The translations under genes and the position numbers were made by a program. Source: Leptospirillum sp. (GTDB taxonomy: Bacteria > Nitrospirota > Leptospirillia > Leptospirillales > Leptospirillaceae). From it: a stretch of DNA of 44,552 nt. How positions within the stretch are numbered: position 1 is the stretch's first letter; every line of letters begins with the position of its first letter. The notes under the pieces were generated by a model. It saw only the letters and a program-made list of their open reading frames with translations. It was not told where the DNA came from and made no database searches. This document shows, piece after piece, positions 18,867 through 28,925 of this stretch. Location of the stretch: assembly GCA_027323445.1 (NCBI GenBank), contig DAHWBS010000008.1, positions 1-44,552 on the forward strand. Reading direction: 5' to 3'.

Positions 18867-20669
18867 CTACCAGTCAACAAAACTCTTAAGTTGCTTGCTT
18901 CTGGCGGGATGTCGAAGCTTTCTCAGCGCTTTTGCTTCAATTTGCCGGATTCTTTCCCGGGTTACATCAAAGTCCTGACCGACCTCCTCAAGGGTATGAT
19001 CCGTTGACTCGCCAATTCCGAACCTTAAACGTATAACTCTTTCCTCGCGATCAGTCAAGGTTCCGAGCGCCTTTCCAATTTTCCTGACCAGATCATACCG
19101 GACAGCAGAATCAATTGGTGAGATCGACTTCTTGTCCTCGATGAAATCCCCGAGATGGCTATCTTCCTCCTCGCCGATCGGAGTTTCAAGAGATATGGGC
19201 TCCCTTGCGATTTTCAAGACTCTCCTGACCTTCTCGACGGGCATTTGCATTTCCTTGGCAAGCTCTTCCGGAAGGGGCTCACGGCCATATTGCTGAACAA
19301 GCTGTCTTGTCGTCCGGATCAGTTTGTTGATCGTCTCTATCATGTGGACAGGGATACGGATCGTTCTCGCCTGATCAGCGATGGCTCTTGTAATGGCTTG
19401 CCTGATCCACCATGTCGCATAGGTGGAGAACTTGAACCCTCTCCGGTACTCGAACTTGTCGACAGCTTTCATTAAACCGATATTGCCTTCCTGAATCAGG
19501 TCCAGAAACTGCAATCCCCTGTTCGTGTAGCGCTTGGCGATGGAGACGACAAGACGCAAATTGGCCTTGATCAACTCGGCCTTGGCTTCCCGAACCTTCT
19601 CTTCGCCAATTTCCAGCTGCTTGGCCCTTTCCCCGATCTCGTCCGCAGACAAAAGAGCATCGGCCTCGGCCCTTCTCACCTTCTCGAGTGACTCCCGGTA
19701 GCGCAAAAAAAGCTCCTGACGATCGGAAGCGGCGAATCGTTCGGGCACAACACCATCCGATCCCATCGATTCAATTGCCTTGAGAATTTCTTCCTTCGGA
19801 ACGGCAAGTTTGCGTCGGGCCTGATCCATCTGGCGGGTTGACTGCTCAATGAGTGCAACCACTTCATGCAGCTGGCGAATCATGAGGTCCACCTGCTTTC
19901 GATGAAGCTTCATCTCCATGATCAGTTCAACGATATCGGACTTCACCTTGTTGATCTGGTCGCGACCGGCCTTTCGGCGGGAAGAGGTCTTCGGGAGGGA
20001 ATGCCAATTTTCTGCCAGTTCGTTCATCTTGGAAAAGTGTCCGGCCAGCTTTTCCGACTGAAGCATGAACTGATCCCGGGCTTCCCTGACGGCAGACGAG
20101 GTTTCTCCCTCCTCTGAGTCATCGGACTCTTCTTCCTCAAAAACATCGACGATTTCCCTGATTCCGACCACACCAGTCTCAAAGCGCTCCCTCAACAAAA
20201 GGATCGTCTTTATGGTGAAGGGCATTCCAAAAAGAATGCCGGAGACTTCCTTCTGACCTTCTTCAATCCGCTGGGCAATCGCAATCTCCCCCTCTCTCGT
20301 CAAAAGAGGGACCGCTCCCATTTCCTTCAGATAAAGCCGAACAGGATCATCAATCTTGGAAAGAGCTCCCGGAGTCATGTCCATGCCCTCGTCGGGATCT
20401 TCATCACTTTCCACGATGGCGTGGGGGTCAACCTCCTCAAAACCTTCCTCATCGTCGGAATCGACATCCCCGAAGGCACCAGCCCCTCCATCTTCCTCGA
20501 CGATATCGATATTCATGTCTCCGAAATAACTCATCAAATGATCCAGCTGATCTGATCCTATCGCCTCCGGGGGAAGGACATTGTTCAACTCATCATAAGT
20601 GAGATATCCCCTCTCCTTGCCGAGACTGATCAGGTCTTTCATTTCATTCAGTTTTTCGCCTTTGCTCAT
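18867..20669 (-). CDS. rpoD: RNA polymerase sigma factor RpoD (sigma-70)
   Basis: Region 1.1, [58 protein letters not shown]-terminal [21 protein letters not shown]. Confidence 0.98.
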   Translation of the reverse strand: MSKGEKLNEMKDLISLGKERGYLTYDELNNVLPPEAIGSDQLDHLMSYFGDMNIDIVEEDGGAGAFGDVDSDDEEGFEEVDPHAIVESDEDPDEGMDMTPGALSKIDDPVRLYLKEMGAVPLLTREGEIAIAQRIEEGQKEVSGILFGMPFTIKTILLLRERFETGVVGIREIVDVFEEEESDDSEEGETSSAVREARDQFMLQSEKLAGHFSKMNELAENWHSLPKTSSRRKAGRDQINKVKSDIVELIMEMKLHRKQVDLMIRQLHEVVALIEQSTRQMDQARRKLAVPKEEILKAIESMGSDGVVPERFAASDRQELFLRYRESLEKVRRAEADALLSADEIGERAKQLEIGEEKVREAKAELIKANLRLVVSIAKRYTNRGLQFLDLIQEGNIGLMKAVDKFEYRRGFKFSTYATWWIRQAITRAIADQARTIRIPVHMIETINKLIRTTRQLVQQYGREPLPEELAKEMQMPVEKVRRVLKIAREPISLETPIGEEEDSHLGDFIEDKKSISPIDSAVRYDLVRKIGKALGTLTDREERVIRLRFGIGESTDHTLEEVGQDFDVTRERIRQIEAKALRKLRHPARSKQLKSFVDW

Positions 20670-20816
20670 TCCACCCCTCTTAATATCCGATCTTCAGGAT
20701 TGATCTCTAAAGGAACCTAACCAAATAAAGCACTCGAAGGAAAGCGACTCAAGAAAAATTTTAAAAATATCCAGAAAAAGGTCCTCACCTGATTCATCAA
20801 ATCCTGTCTGGAACCT

Positions 20817-22499
20817 TCAGACAAGCCGCAAGCTCGGGCCGCCACGTTTTCGGGCCTGAAGACCAAGGCGCCGAACCATCGATACAAGATCTCCCAAACG
20901 CTCGTCCCGCCCTTCCTTTCCCGGAGGAAGAGCCATCCAGGAAGCGATAAGGGCTGGTGATCCGGAGATCAGCTGCTGTATTTCAAGCGGAGAAGTCTGG
21001 TGTTTTTCCCAGAGACTTCCCAGAATATCCAGATAGTCTTTCCTCTCCAGAAATGAAAAATCTCCCAGAGACAAAACTTCGGAGGGATGGGGATCACATC
21101 CATCTCCCCACAGCCTGAACAACTCTACAAGAAGATTCTGTTCCTTGAGCTCCCCGTTTGTCGTTCGGGACTTTCGTTCGTCTCCCGGAGGGGGAAGCGG
21201 AGTCTTTCGGTCCCCTCCCTGAAGGATCCTCAACGCAAGAAGACTTTTGTCAATGCCAAAAATACCGGCTCCCATCGAGAGGAGATGATCCTGCTCCAGA
21301 GGATCAGGAACCCGCCTTACAAGAACCTCGAAGCCGGAAAGAATCTCTTCCCGACCCTCTTTTGAGAGATCAAGGGCCTGCTTCATCTGTTCAACAACGT
21401 AGGACGAAAGAAGGGGGGCGGACGATATCTTTCCCATGACCGTTTCAAGCCCGTCTCTTCGGATCCACTCATCAGGATCGAGTCCATCCGGAATCCCGGC
21501 AGCACGCACCGAAAGTCTGGAATCAAAAACCGTTTTCTCAAGAAGGCGTGCCATCGCATCCCTCCCGGCACGATCTCCGTCAAACATCAAAACCACTTCA
21601 TCAACCAATCGGGAAAGGTGGATCAAGTGGGACGATGTCAGCGCCGTCCCCAGCGGAGCGACAACATTGGTCAGGCCACACTCCGACAGGACAATCACAT
21701 CGAAGTAGCCCTCCACTACAACAGCCCGGCGGGTCTTTTCCAGTGACTCCCTCGCCTGATCCAGACCGAAAAGAACATCTTTTTTACGGTAGAAGACATG
21801 CTCGGGAGAGTTCATATACTTTGGTCCGGAACCATCAGCAAGGATCCTTCCGCCAAAAGCAACCGTCGCCCCGTTCTCGGTCCGGATGGGAATAATCAGC
21901 CGGCCGTTCATGAAGTCTCTCGATCCACCACCTCTCATCGGTCGAATGAGACCAAAAAATTCCATCTCTCTCAACCGTTCAGGGCTGGCTTCGCGAAGCA
22001 GTGGAAACGGACCGGAGGGAGAGAATCCCAAGCCGAAACGCTCCGAAGTTTTTTTGGAGATTTGACGTTTTTCGAAAAGATATTCCCTGGCAGGTCCTCC
22101 GTCAGGAGAAAAAAGGGATTTACGATACTGGGCCTCAAACTCTCGATAAAGCCCCAGGCAAACCTTCCTTCGGTCAGCCATCTCAGAGGATCCCGCCCGA
22201 TCAGGAGGCTGGATACCGGCCCGGTCCCCAAGAAATTGCAGCGCTTCGGAAAAGCTCTTGTGCTCGAGACGCTCAACGAAGCGAAAAACATCCCCCCCTG
22301 ACTGGCAGCCGAAACAGTAAAAAAGCTGCCTTTCCGGATCAATCTGAAAAGATGGGGTTTTTTCCTCATGAAAAGGGCACAAAGCTACCCAGACACGGCC
22401 CCTCTTACGTAGCGAAAGACGCCCTCCCGCTATCTCAAGGAGATCCGATGCCTTCCGAACTTTTTCAAGGTAATCCTTCCGGTCAGAAAAATCTCCCAG
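20817..22499 (-). CDS. dnaG: DNA primase
   Basis: CPFHEEKTPSF...YCFGCQSGGDVF (CHC2 zinc finger), RLIIPIRTENGATVAFGGRIL, VVEGYFDVI, MFDGDRAGRDA. Conserved N-terminus (LEKVRKASDLLEIAGGRLSLRKRGRVWVAL) extends past the ORF-track TTG at 22382; upstream start unclear (CTG at 22499 used here). Confidence 0.9.
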   Translation of the reverse strand: MGDFSDRKDYLEKVRKASDLLEIAGGRLSLRKRGRVWVALCPFHEEKTPSFQIDPERQLFYCFGCQSGGDVFRFVERLEHKSFSEALQFLGDRAGIQPPDRAGSSEMADRRKVCLGLYREFEAQYRKSLFSPDGGPAREYLFEKRQISKKTSERFGLGFSPSGPFPLLREASPERLREMEFFGLIRPMRGGGSRDFMNGRLIIPIRTENGATVAFGGRILADGSGPKYMNSPEHVFYRKKDVLFGLDQARESLEKTRRAVVVEGYFDVIVLSECGLTNVVAPLGTALTSSHLIHLSRLVDEVVLMFDGDRAGRDAMARLLEKTVFDSRLSVRAAGIPDGLDPDEWIRRDGLETVMGKISSAPLLSSYVVEQMKQALDLSKEGREEILSGFEVLVRRVPDPLEQDHLLSMGAGIFGIDKSLLALRILQGGDRKTPLPPPGDERKSRTTNGELKEQNLLVELFRLWGDGCDPHPSEVLSLGDFSFLERKDYLDILGSLWEKHQTSPLEIQQLISGSPALIASWMALPPGKEGRDERLGDLVSMVRRLGLQARKRGGPSLRLV

Positions 22500-22508
22500 A
22501 ACCGTAGC

Positions 22509-22967
22509 TTACCCCCCCAGCAACGCTTTCACCTTTTGACTCACAACCCGGTTGTCTGCACGTCCCATGGTTCTCGGAGTCAACCACTTCATGACGGAAC
22601 CCATTTCCTTCGCCGACGCTGCTTGAGTCTCCCGTATCGCCTCAGCGATCAAGGCATCAATCTGATCATTCGATAGCGGTTCGGGCATGAACTCCCGGAC
22701 AATCACCATTTCGGCCTTCTCTTTTTCCACAAGATCTTCACGGCCACCTATCGTAAACTGGGCAACAGACTCTTCCATCTTCCGAAGCATCCCCGAGAGA
22801 AGATCGACGATTTCATCCTCTGTCAGCTGGGCATCGCGGCCCTTCTCAATCGCCTTGTTCTTGATCTGGGACATCACCATCCGGAGAATGGACAACCGCT
22901 CCTTCTGACCAGAACGCAGGCTGTCCTTGATATCCGACTGGATTCTTTCAAAAAGAGCTACCGGCAT
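22509..22967 (-). CDS. yqeY: GatB/YqeY domain protein
   Basis: LFERIQSDIKDSLRSGQKERLSILRMVMSQIKN, FMPEPLSNDQIDALI, MGSVMKWL; rpsU-yqeY-dnaG order. Confidence 0.95.
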   Translation of the reverse strand: MPVALFERIQSDIKDSLRSGQKERLSILRMVMSQIKNKAIEKGRDAQLTEDEIVDLLSGMLRKMEESVAQFTIGGREDLVEKEKAEMVIVREFMPEPLSNDQIDALIAEAIRETQAASAKEMGSVMKWLTPRTMGRADNRVVSQKVKALLGG

Positions 22968-22970
22968 CAG

Positions 22971-23168
22971 TTACCGAACCGCCATACGGGCACGCTTCAA
23001 AGCTTTCTTTCGGGCAGAAAGGGCTTTTTTCTTCAGACGCACGCTTGGCTTTTCATAGTGCTCCCTTTTCTTGATCTCGGAAAGGATTCCGGCTTTCTCG
23101 CACTGCTTTTTAAATCGCTTCAACGCACTCTCAAAAGACTCATTTTCCTTGATACGAACACCTGTCAT
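22971..23168 (-). CDS. rpsU: 30S ribosomal protein S21
   Basis: [45 protein letters not shown]. Confidence 0.95.
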   Translation of the reverse strand: MTGVRIKENESFESALKRFKKQCEKAGILSEIKKREHYEKPSVRLKKKALSARKKALKRARMAVR

Positions 23169-23490
23169 ACACTCTCCTTCGTTTTTATCTGGTCTTGATT
23201 TCTAAAAAATGGACATTTGTTTAGTTTAACGCTTGGAAGGACTTCTGTCAAAGAGAGAGCAGCTAGAGAGAACGACCGGAGCTTTTTGGGGAAAACATCC
23301 GGATCACAGCAGCCGGACACCGGGCAGAACGGTCCGTCATTCGTCCAGACTTTCATCTCAATCCCAAAAAAGACTATGGGATCAGTGGATTTTAACCATT
23401 CCGGATTTCTCTCCCCATAGTTTTCATGAGCGAAAAGAACACTGGACCTATTTTTTCCAATGAATTATTGTCCTCAAGAGTCCAGGGGAT

Positions 23491-23519
23491 TTGCGAAATC
23501 TTTTCTTGTCTGGTAGCAT
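23491..23519 (+). promoter_or_regulatory. candidate sigma-70 promoter upstream of the HU gene
   Basis: TTGCGA - 17 nt - TAGCAT. Confidence 0.35.
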
Positions 23520-23654
23520 CGCACCGATATGCCGGTAATATCACAGGAAGCATGGGCTTCAGAACGGCATAAACAGGCCCCATCCCTACCGGGGTTCACC
23601 TTACATGAGCCATCATCCATAAGATGAGATCTCATCCGAACAAAGGAGCCTTCC

Positions 23655-23954
23655 ATGGCCAAGTCCACCATGACCAAGTCCGACCTGATCGATGCTATCG
23701 CAGCCAAAAGCCCTACATTGACCAAAAAAGCTGTTGGTGAAGTGGTAGATCATCTGTTCAAGACCGTTACGGAAAGTGTTGCCAAAGGGAATGAAGTCAG
23801 TGTTGTCGGATTCGGGAAGTTTCATTCAGTCAAGAGAAAAGCACGCATGGGCAGAAACCCTGCAACGGGTGCAGCCATCAAGATCGCAGCAACAACTTCT
23901 CCACGTTTTTCGGCCGGGAAAGCCTTCAAGGACGCAGTCGCAAAAAAGAAGTAA
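23655..23954 (+). CDS. HU family DNA-binding protein
   Basis: MTKSDLIDAIAAKSPTLTKKAVGEVVDHLF...VVGFGKFHSVKRKARMGRNPATGAAIKI. Confidence 0.95.
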   Translation: MAKSTMTKSDLIDAIAAKSPTLTKKAVGEVVDHLFKTVTESVAKGNEVSVVGFGKFHSVKRKARMGRNPATGAAIKIAATTSPRFSAGKAFKDAVAKKK

Positions 23955-23972
23955 TCATTCTAACGTCATCAT

Positions 23973-24013
23973 AACGCCATCGGGCCTCCCAGCCGGGGTC
24001 CGATGGTGTTTCT
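23973..24013. terminator. intrinsic terminator after the HU gene
   Basis: AACGCCATCGGGCC...GGTCCGATGGTGTTTCTTT stem-loop. Confidence 0.7.
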
Positions 24014-24069
24014 TTCCCTTCGCTGTCAACAGGAAATTTCCTCTAAAAACTCCGATCCCCTCTCCAGCC

Positions 24070-24426
24070 CTATCCAGGCGGCCAGGAAAAAGGCCTTCCT
24101 CCCAGAAGATGCAAATGAAGATGAGCGACTGTCTGTCCTCCGTCATTGCCTGTATTGATCACAATCCGGAAACCGTCCTCAACAAGATTCGCCTCCCTTG
24201 CCGCCTGCACGGAAAGATCCATCACCTTTCCCCACTCGTCGGACTGACCATCGGCAGACCATGAAACCATATCTTTCGCATGGCGCCGGGGAATCACCAG
24301 GAGGTGCACAGGTGCTTTTGGAGCAATATCCCTGATCACAATGGCCGAATCGTTTTGACAAACAGCGGTCACAGGAATCTCGCCACGGACCATTTTACAA
24401 AACAGACAATCAGCTTCCACTGGCAT
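24070..24426 (-). CDS. HIT family (histidine triad) protein
   Basis: CLFCKMVRGEIPVTAV, VIPRRHAKDM, VAHLHLHLLGGR; start at MPVEADCLFC. Confidence 0.93.
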   Translation of the reverse strand: MPVEADCLFCKMVRGEIPVTAVCQNDSAIVIRDIAPKAPVHLLVIPRRHAKDMVSWSADGQSDEWGKVMDLSVQAAREANLVEDGFRIVINTGNDGGQTVAHLHLHLLGGRPFSWPPG

Positions 24427-25084
24427 TTTTCTTCTTCTCCCGCGAGGCTTTTTCCAACAAACCTCCTTTTCCTGTCCGACTATCAAGAACCCTCATCACT
24501 TCATCAAAAGAAACATGGCTTTTTTCCATGGCAACCCTGACATGAAAAAGAAGATCGGCCCACTCCCCCCGAAGGGCCCCTTCATTGTCGGCCTTGACCA
24601 TCTCCACCAAAACCTCACAGGCTTCTTCCACGACTTTTCTGGCCGATTTTTCGGGAGGGGCCTGCAGGAGAGAAGCCACATAGGATCCATCCGGAGAAGC
24701 CTCCCATCGTGCTTTAACCGTTTTGCCAAGATTCGCCCATACTTCAAACCCTGGTCGAAAATTCTCAAAGCTGGCCGTATCAAAACAACTTTCAAGACCG
24801 GTATGGCAAGTCGGCCCCAACGGAGATGTGAGAAGCAGGATCGCATCTCCATCGCAATCGACTCTCAGATCCTCCAGAAGAAGTCCGTTTCCGGAAGTCT
24901 CACCCTTTTCCCACAGTCGATTCCGGCTTCTGCTCCAGAATACGACCCGTCGTCTTGCAAGCGTTTCCCGAAGAGACTCTTCATTCATGTATCCCAGCAT
25001 CAAAACCCGACCAGTCGACTGGTCCTGCACAATAGCCGGAAGAAGACCATCCGGAGGAAAAAGGATCTTGGGCATCATCGACAC
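24410..25084 (-). CDS. hisIE: bifunctional phosphoribosyl-AMP cyclohydrolase / phosphoribosyl-ATP pyrophosphatase
   Basis: VQDQSTGRVLMLGYMNEESLRETL, DCDGDAILL, GPTCHTG; then SYVASLLQAPPEKSARKVVEEACEV. Confidence 0.93.
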   Translation of the reverse strand: MSMMPKILFPPDGLLPAIVQDQSTGRVLMLGYMNEESLRETLARRRVVFWSRSRNRLWEKGETSGNGLLLEDLRVDCDGDAILLLTSPLGPTCHTGLESCFDTASFENFRPGFEVWANLGKTVKARWEASPDGSYVASLLQAPPEKSARKVVEEACEVLVEMVKADNEGALRGEWADLLFHVRVAMEKSHVSFDEVMRVLDSRTGKGGLLEKASREKKKNASGS

Positions 25085-25872
25085 TCACCAGACAAATTGA
25101 GCGTTTCAGCCGAATCGGGCAAAGGACGGACCAGAGCTCCCTTCCCGGACAGATACCGCTTCAGGTCCGGAAGAGAAACCTCTCCGAAGTGAAAAAGGCT
25201 TGCGGCAAGTGCCGCGTCGGCACCGGCCTCGAATGCCTGGTAAAAATCCTCCATCCTGCCCGCTCCACCACTTGCAATGATCGGAACATTCACTCTTTGG
25301 GAAATGGTCCTGATCAGATCCAGATCATACCCGGACTTCGTTCCGTCACGATCGATCGCTGTCAGGAGAATCTCACCAGCACCCTTTGATACGCCCAAAG
25401 AAATCCAGTCAAGCACATCAACCCCGGTATCGCGTGTACCACCATGGGTATAGACCCGATAGCCTGCTCCCTGTTTTTTGGCATCTACCGCAAGAACGAC
25501 ACACTGGCTGCCAAAACGTCGGGCACAGTCCGACAGGAGATCGGGATCGGAAATCGCCGCCGAGTTGACGGAAACCTTGTCGGCACCGGCCAACAGAAGC
25601 CTTCTCATGTCCTCGGCCTGGCGAACACCTCCTCCGACCGTAAGAGGGAGAAAAACTTTCGCGGCGGTCCGGTGAACAACGTCCCAAAGGGCTTCCCTGT
25701 CCTCAAGAGTTGCCGTAATATCCAGAAGGCAGATCTCGTCCGCTCCCATTCGGTCATAGAGGGAAGCAATCTCGACAGGATCCCCCGCATCTCTCAGATC
25801 GGAGAACATAACCCCCTTGACCACTCTTCCCGCCTTCATGTCCAGGCATGGAATGATTCGTTTCAGGAGCAC
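25075..25872 (-). CDS. hisF: imidazole glycerol phosphate synthase subunit HisF
   Basis: LKRIIPCLDMKAGRVVKGVMF, LTVGGGVR, SGGAGRMEDF. Confidence 0.97.
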   Translation of the reverse strand: MLLKRIIPCLDMKAGRVVKGVMFSDLRDAGDPVEIASLYDRMGADEICLLDITATLEDREALWDVVHRTAAKVFLPLTVGGGVRQAEDMRRLLLAGADKVSVNSAAISDPDLLSDCARRFGSQCVVLAVDAKKQGAGYRVYTHGGTRDTGVDVLDWISLGVSKGAGEILLTAIDRDGTKSGYDLDLIRTISQRVNVPIIASGGAGRMEDFYQAFEAGADAALAASLFHFGEVSLPDLKRYLSGKGALVRPLPDSAETLNLSGECR

Positions 25873-26597
25873 TTCGGACTCCTTCCCTTCAGGATCGAAA
25901 GGGCTTCAGAAAGATCCATGTCCCCTGTATACAGGGCCCGGCCGACGATCGCACCATCAATTCCTCTTTCCCTCAACTGCTGGAGATCCATCAGGGACGT
26001 GACCCCGCCGCTTGCGATGACGGGAACGCGGACCGAATGCTTGACCTCTTCTGTCCGCTCAAAGTTTGGCCCGGACAAAAGTCCGTCCCTGGAAATGTCC
26101 GTATAGACAAATCCCCGGACACCTTCCTCCACCAGACGAACCATAACCTCAAGCGGATCGCGGGTATCAACGGACAACCAGCCTCTCAGTGCGATAGCAC
26201 CGTCTTTGACATCAACGCCCACATAAAAACAGTCCTGGTGGCGCTCTACCATTTTTTTCAGGAAAAAGGGATCCGTCAGGGCAGAGGTCCCCAAAATCAG
26301 TCGGGAAACACCCGCGTCAAGGTAATTTTGTGCAATCTCCGGAGACCGGATACCGCCACCGGTCTGGACAAAGCCATCAAAGGCCCTGACAATGGACGAA
26401 ATGATTCCGATATTGACAGGACTTCCCTCTCTGGCACCATCAAGGTCCACCACATGGAGGTGAGTCGCTCCGGCCGATTTGAACTGGGAAGCCATCTGGA
26501 CAGGATCTTCCGCGTAGACCGTTTCCTTCGAAAAATCCCCCTGGGTCAAGCGGACAACATGTCCGTTCCTGATATCAATTGCTGGATAAAGCTTCAT
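25863..26597 (-). CDS. hisA: ProFAR isomerase
   Basis: LYPAIDIRNGHVVRLTQGDF, VDLDGAREG, QTGGGIRS, SGGVTSL. Confidence 0.97.
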   Translation of the reverse strand: MKLYPAIDIRNGHVVRLTQGDFSKETVYAEDPVQMASQFKSAGATHLHVVDLDGAREGSPVNIGIISSIVRAFDGFVQTGGGIRSPEIAQNYLDAGVSRLILGTSALTDPFFLKKMVERHQDCFYVGVDVKDGAIALRGWLSVDTRDPLEVMVRLVEEGVRGFVYTDISRDGLLSGPNFERTEEVKHSVRVPVIASGGVTSLMDLQQLRERGIDGAIVGRALYTGDMDLSEALSILKGRSPKCS

Positions 26598-27231
26598 TTT
26601 TCACCTTTTGGCATTGGGCAAAATGACTCAGGATTGCAAGGCCTGCGCTTTGGCTTTTTTCAGGATGAAACTGAACGCCAAAAACGGAACCGTTTGCAAC
26701 GACCGAAGTGAATTTTCCCTGATAATCGGTTACCCCTGCAATATCATCCTCTTTTTTGGCTACCACATGAAAAGAGTGAACGAAATATGCATCAAAATGG
26801 TCCGGCAAACCCTTCAGAAGGGTGATTTCCTTTTTTTTCTCAACCTGATTCCATCCCATATGGGGAACTTTCCCCTTCAGGGGATCGAAGCCGACAACCG
26901 ATCCCTGAAAAACACCCAGTCCCCTGTAATGCCCAAACTCAAAGCTTTCGTCAAAGAGAAGTTGCATTCCCAGGCAAATACCCAAAAAAGGCTTTCCAGA
27001 TGCAACCCAGTCGAGAATAATCCTGTCAAAACCTCTTGCAACAAGGCTTTCCATTCCCTGTGCAAACGCCCCCACTCCCGGAAGAACAAGATGTGTCGCC
27101 TTTTCCGGAAGTGACCCGGATGAAACCATCTTCACCTCATGTCCGGAGCACTCAAGGGCCTTGGAGACGGAAAACAGGTTCCCCATTCCATAATCGAGAA
27201 CAGCTGTCAGAGCTTTCTTCTCCGGATTCAT
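26575..27231 (-). CDS. hisH: imidazole glycerol phosphate synthase subunit HisH
   Basis: VLDYGMGNLFSV, LPGVGAF, LGICLGMQLLF, VFGVQFHPEKSQ. Confidence 0.97.
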   Translation of the reverse strand: MNPEKKALTAVLDYGMGNLFSVSKALECSGHEVKMVSSGSLPEKATHLVLPGVGAFAQGMESLVARGFDRIILDWVASGKPFLGICLGMQLLFDESFEFGHYRGLGVFQGSVVGFDPLKGKVPHMGWNQVEKKKEITLLKGLPDHFDAYFVHSFHVVAKKEDDIAGVTDYQGKFTSVVANGSVFGVQFHPEKSQSAGLAILSHFAQCQKVKNEALSSN

Positions 27232-27846
27232 CTAGAGGATCCCTTTGGTCGAGGGAACGTGTTTTTGTCGGGGATCGATTGCCACAGCCATTTGCAAACA
27301 TCTGGCAAAAGCCTTGAAGATCGACTCGATCTTGTGGTGGAGATTCCTGCCGTAAAGAATTCGGCCATGTATCGTAGAACGTGACGCTACCGCGACCGCC
27401 TGAAAAAAATCCATGATCAAGTCCGGATCCATGTTCCCCACCCGCTCACCCCGTTCAAACGGCAGGTCCCATACCAGATACGGACGCCCTGAAAGATCGA
27501 TGACGACATGCGCCAATGATTCATCAAGGGGCGTAAAAAAATGGCCGAAACGGGCAATCCCGACCCGGTCACCAAGACACCGGTCGATGAGCTCTCCAAA
27601 AACAAGCCCTGCGTCCTCAACCGTATGATGGAGGTCCACGTCAAGATCGCCCTTCACAGACATTTCAATATCCATATGTCCGTGACGAGCAATCTGGTCG
27701 ATCATATGATCGAGGAAGGGTATGCCCGTATCAACACGGGAGGTGCCTGAACCATCGAGGTTCAGGGAGGCGACAATCTGTGTCTCCCTTGTCTTTCTTT
27801 CAAGAGAAAACGTTCTGTTGCCAAACGCTCCTGCTTTCGTACTCAT
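27232..27846 (-). CDS. hisB: imidazoleglycerol-phosphate dehydratase
   Basis: RKTRETQIVASLNLDGSG, TGIPFLDHMIDQIARHG, DLHHTVEDAGL, LHHKIESIFKAFARCL. Confidence 0.97.
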   Translation of the reverse strand: MSTKAGAFGNRTFSLERKTRETQIVASLNLDGSGTSRVDTGIPFLDHMIDQIARHGHMDIEMSVKGDLDVDLHHTVEDAGLVFGELIDRCLGDRVGIARFGHFFTPLDESLAHVVIDLSGRPYLVWDLPFERGERVGNMDPDLIMDFFQAVAVASRSTIHGRILYGRNLHHKIESIFKAFARCLQMAVAIDPRQKHVPSTKGIL

Positions 27847-28925
27847 GACCTTGCCCCTTCAGAAAAATGTCCCAGGATAATACCCAGCTTTTGAATGTCC
27901 TCATTCGAGGTGACAGCGATACGAATACAGTCCGACAAAAAAGGGTGATGCGATGATACGTCCCGGACCAGTATCCCCTTTTCCAGAAGTTTTGGAAAAA
28001 CAGCAGGCATTGTTCCCGGCCAAAGTCTGACAAGAAGAAAGTTTGCCCGGGAAGGAAAAACCAGGAGTCCCGGAATCGATGAAAGCTCTTTCTCCACTTT
28101 TTCCCGAACAAGAACAACCCTTGCGGCCGAATCCAGGAGGAGGTCGAAATGATCCCGGATCAAGAAAAGGGCCGCCTCCTGGGTCAGGGAGTTCAGATTG
28201 TAGGGAAGCCGGATTTTTTCAATCTCGCCAATCACCGTTTCTTTTGCCAGAAGGACACCCAGGCGAATGGCTGCCAGGCCCATTTTGGAAAATGTCCTCA
28301 GCACAAGAAGATTATCCTGGTCCTTCTGGATACTCAAAGAACTTTCTTTATGGTACGGGAAATACGCTTCATCTACCAGAAGGGAAAACCCCCTGCTCCG
28401 GGCCATCTGAAGAAGAAGTGCCAGTTCCTCGAGAGAGCAGGCCCTCCCCGTAGGATTATTGGGGGAGGCCACAACAAGGATACCCGGAACGTCCTGTCGG
28501 GACATCACCTTTTCGATCGCTTCGAGGTCAATGGCCAGATCCGGCGTCATGTCGACAGGAATAAAGACCTTTCCCGCAACATGGGCAATAACCTCATACA
28601 TGGAAAACGACGGGACAGGACAGATCACCGGCCCCCTGGTTGCAAGAAAAAGATTCAGGATGATCTCGTCGGATCCGTTTCCCAGATGGATTGTCCCTTT
28701 CGGAACTCCCCAAAGTTCCGAAAGGACCTTCACCAGTTCACTTGCCCTGTGATCAGGGTAGCGGTTGAGAGAAATCCTGGACAATCTGGCAAACAGGGCG
28801 TTTTTCACCTCGGGAGAGAGGAGAAAGGGGCCTTCCATTGCATCAAGGCCGGAGAAAGGAAAAGGAGGATCTGCAAAAAAAGAACTTTCCATGGCCCGGA
28901 TATCGTCCCGGATCCAGGAATTCAT
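27843..28925 (-). CDS. hisC: histidinol-phosphate aminotransferase
   Basis: LNRYPDHRASELVKVLSELWGV, LGNGSDEIILNLFLA, SPNNPTGR, VDEAYFPY, RTFSKMGLAAIRLG. Confidence 0.95.
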   Translation of the reverse strand: MNSWIRDDIRAMESSFFADPPFPFSGLDAMEGPFLLSPEVKNALFARLSRISLNRYPDHRASELVKVLSELWGVPKGTIHLGNGSDEIILNLFLATRGPVICPVPSFSMYEVIAHVAGKVFIPVDMTPDLAIDLEAIEKVMSRQDVPGILVVASPNNPTGRACSLEELALLLQMARSRGFSLLVDEAYFPYHKESSLSIQKDQDNLLVLRTFSKMGLAAIRLGVLLAKETVIGEIEKIRLPYNLNSLTQEAALFLIRDHFDLLLDSAARVVLVREKVEKELSSIPGLLVFPSRANFLLVRLWPGTMPAVFPKLLEKGILVRDVSSHHPFLSDCIRIAVTSNEDIQKLGIILGHFSEGARS

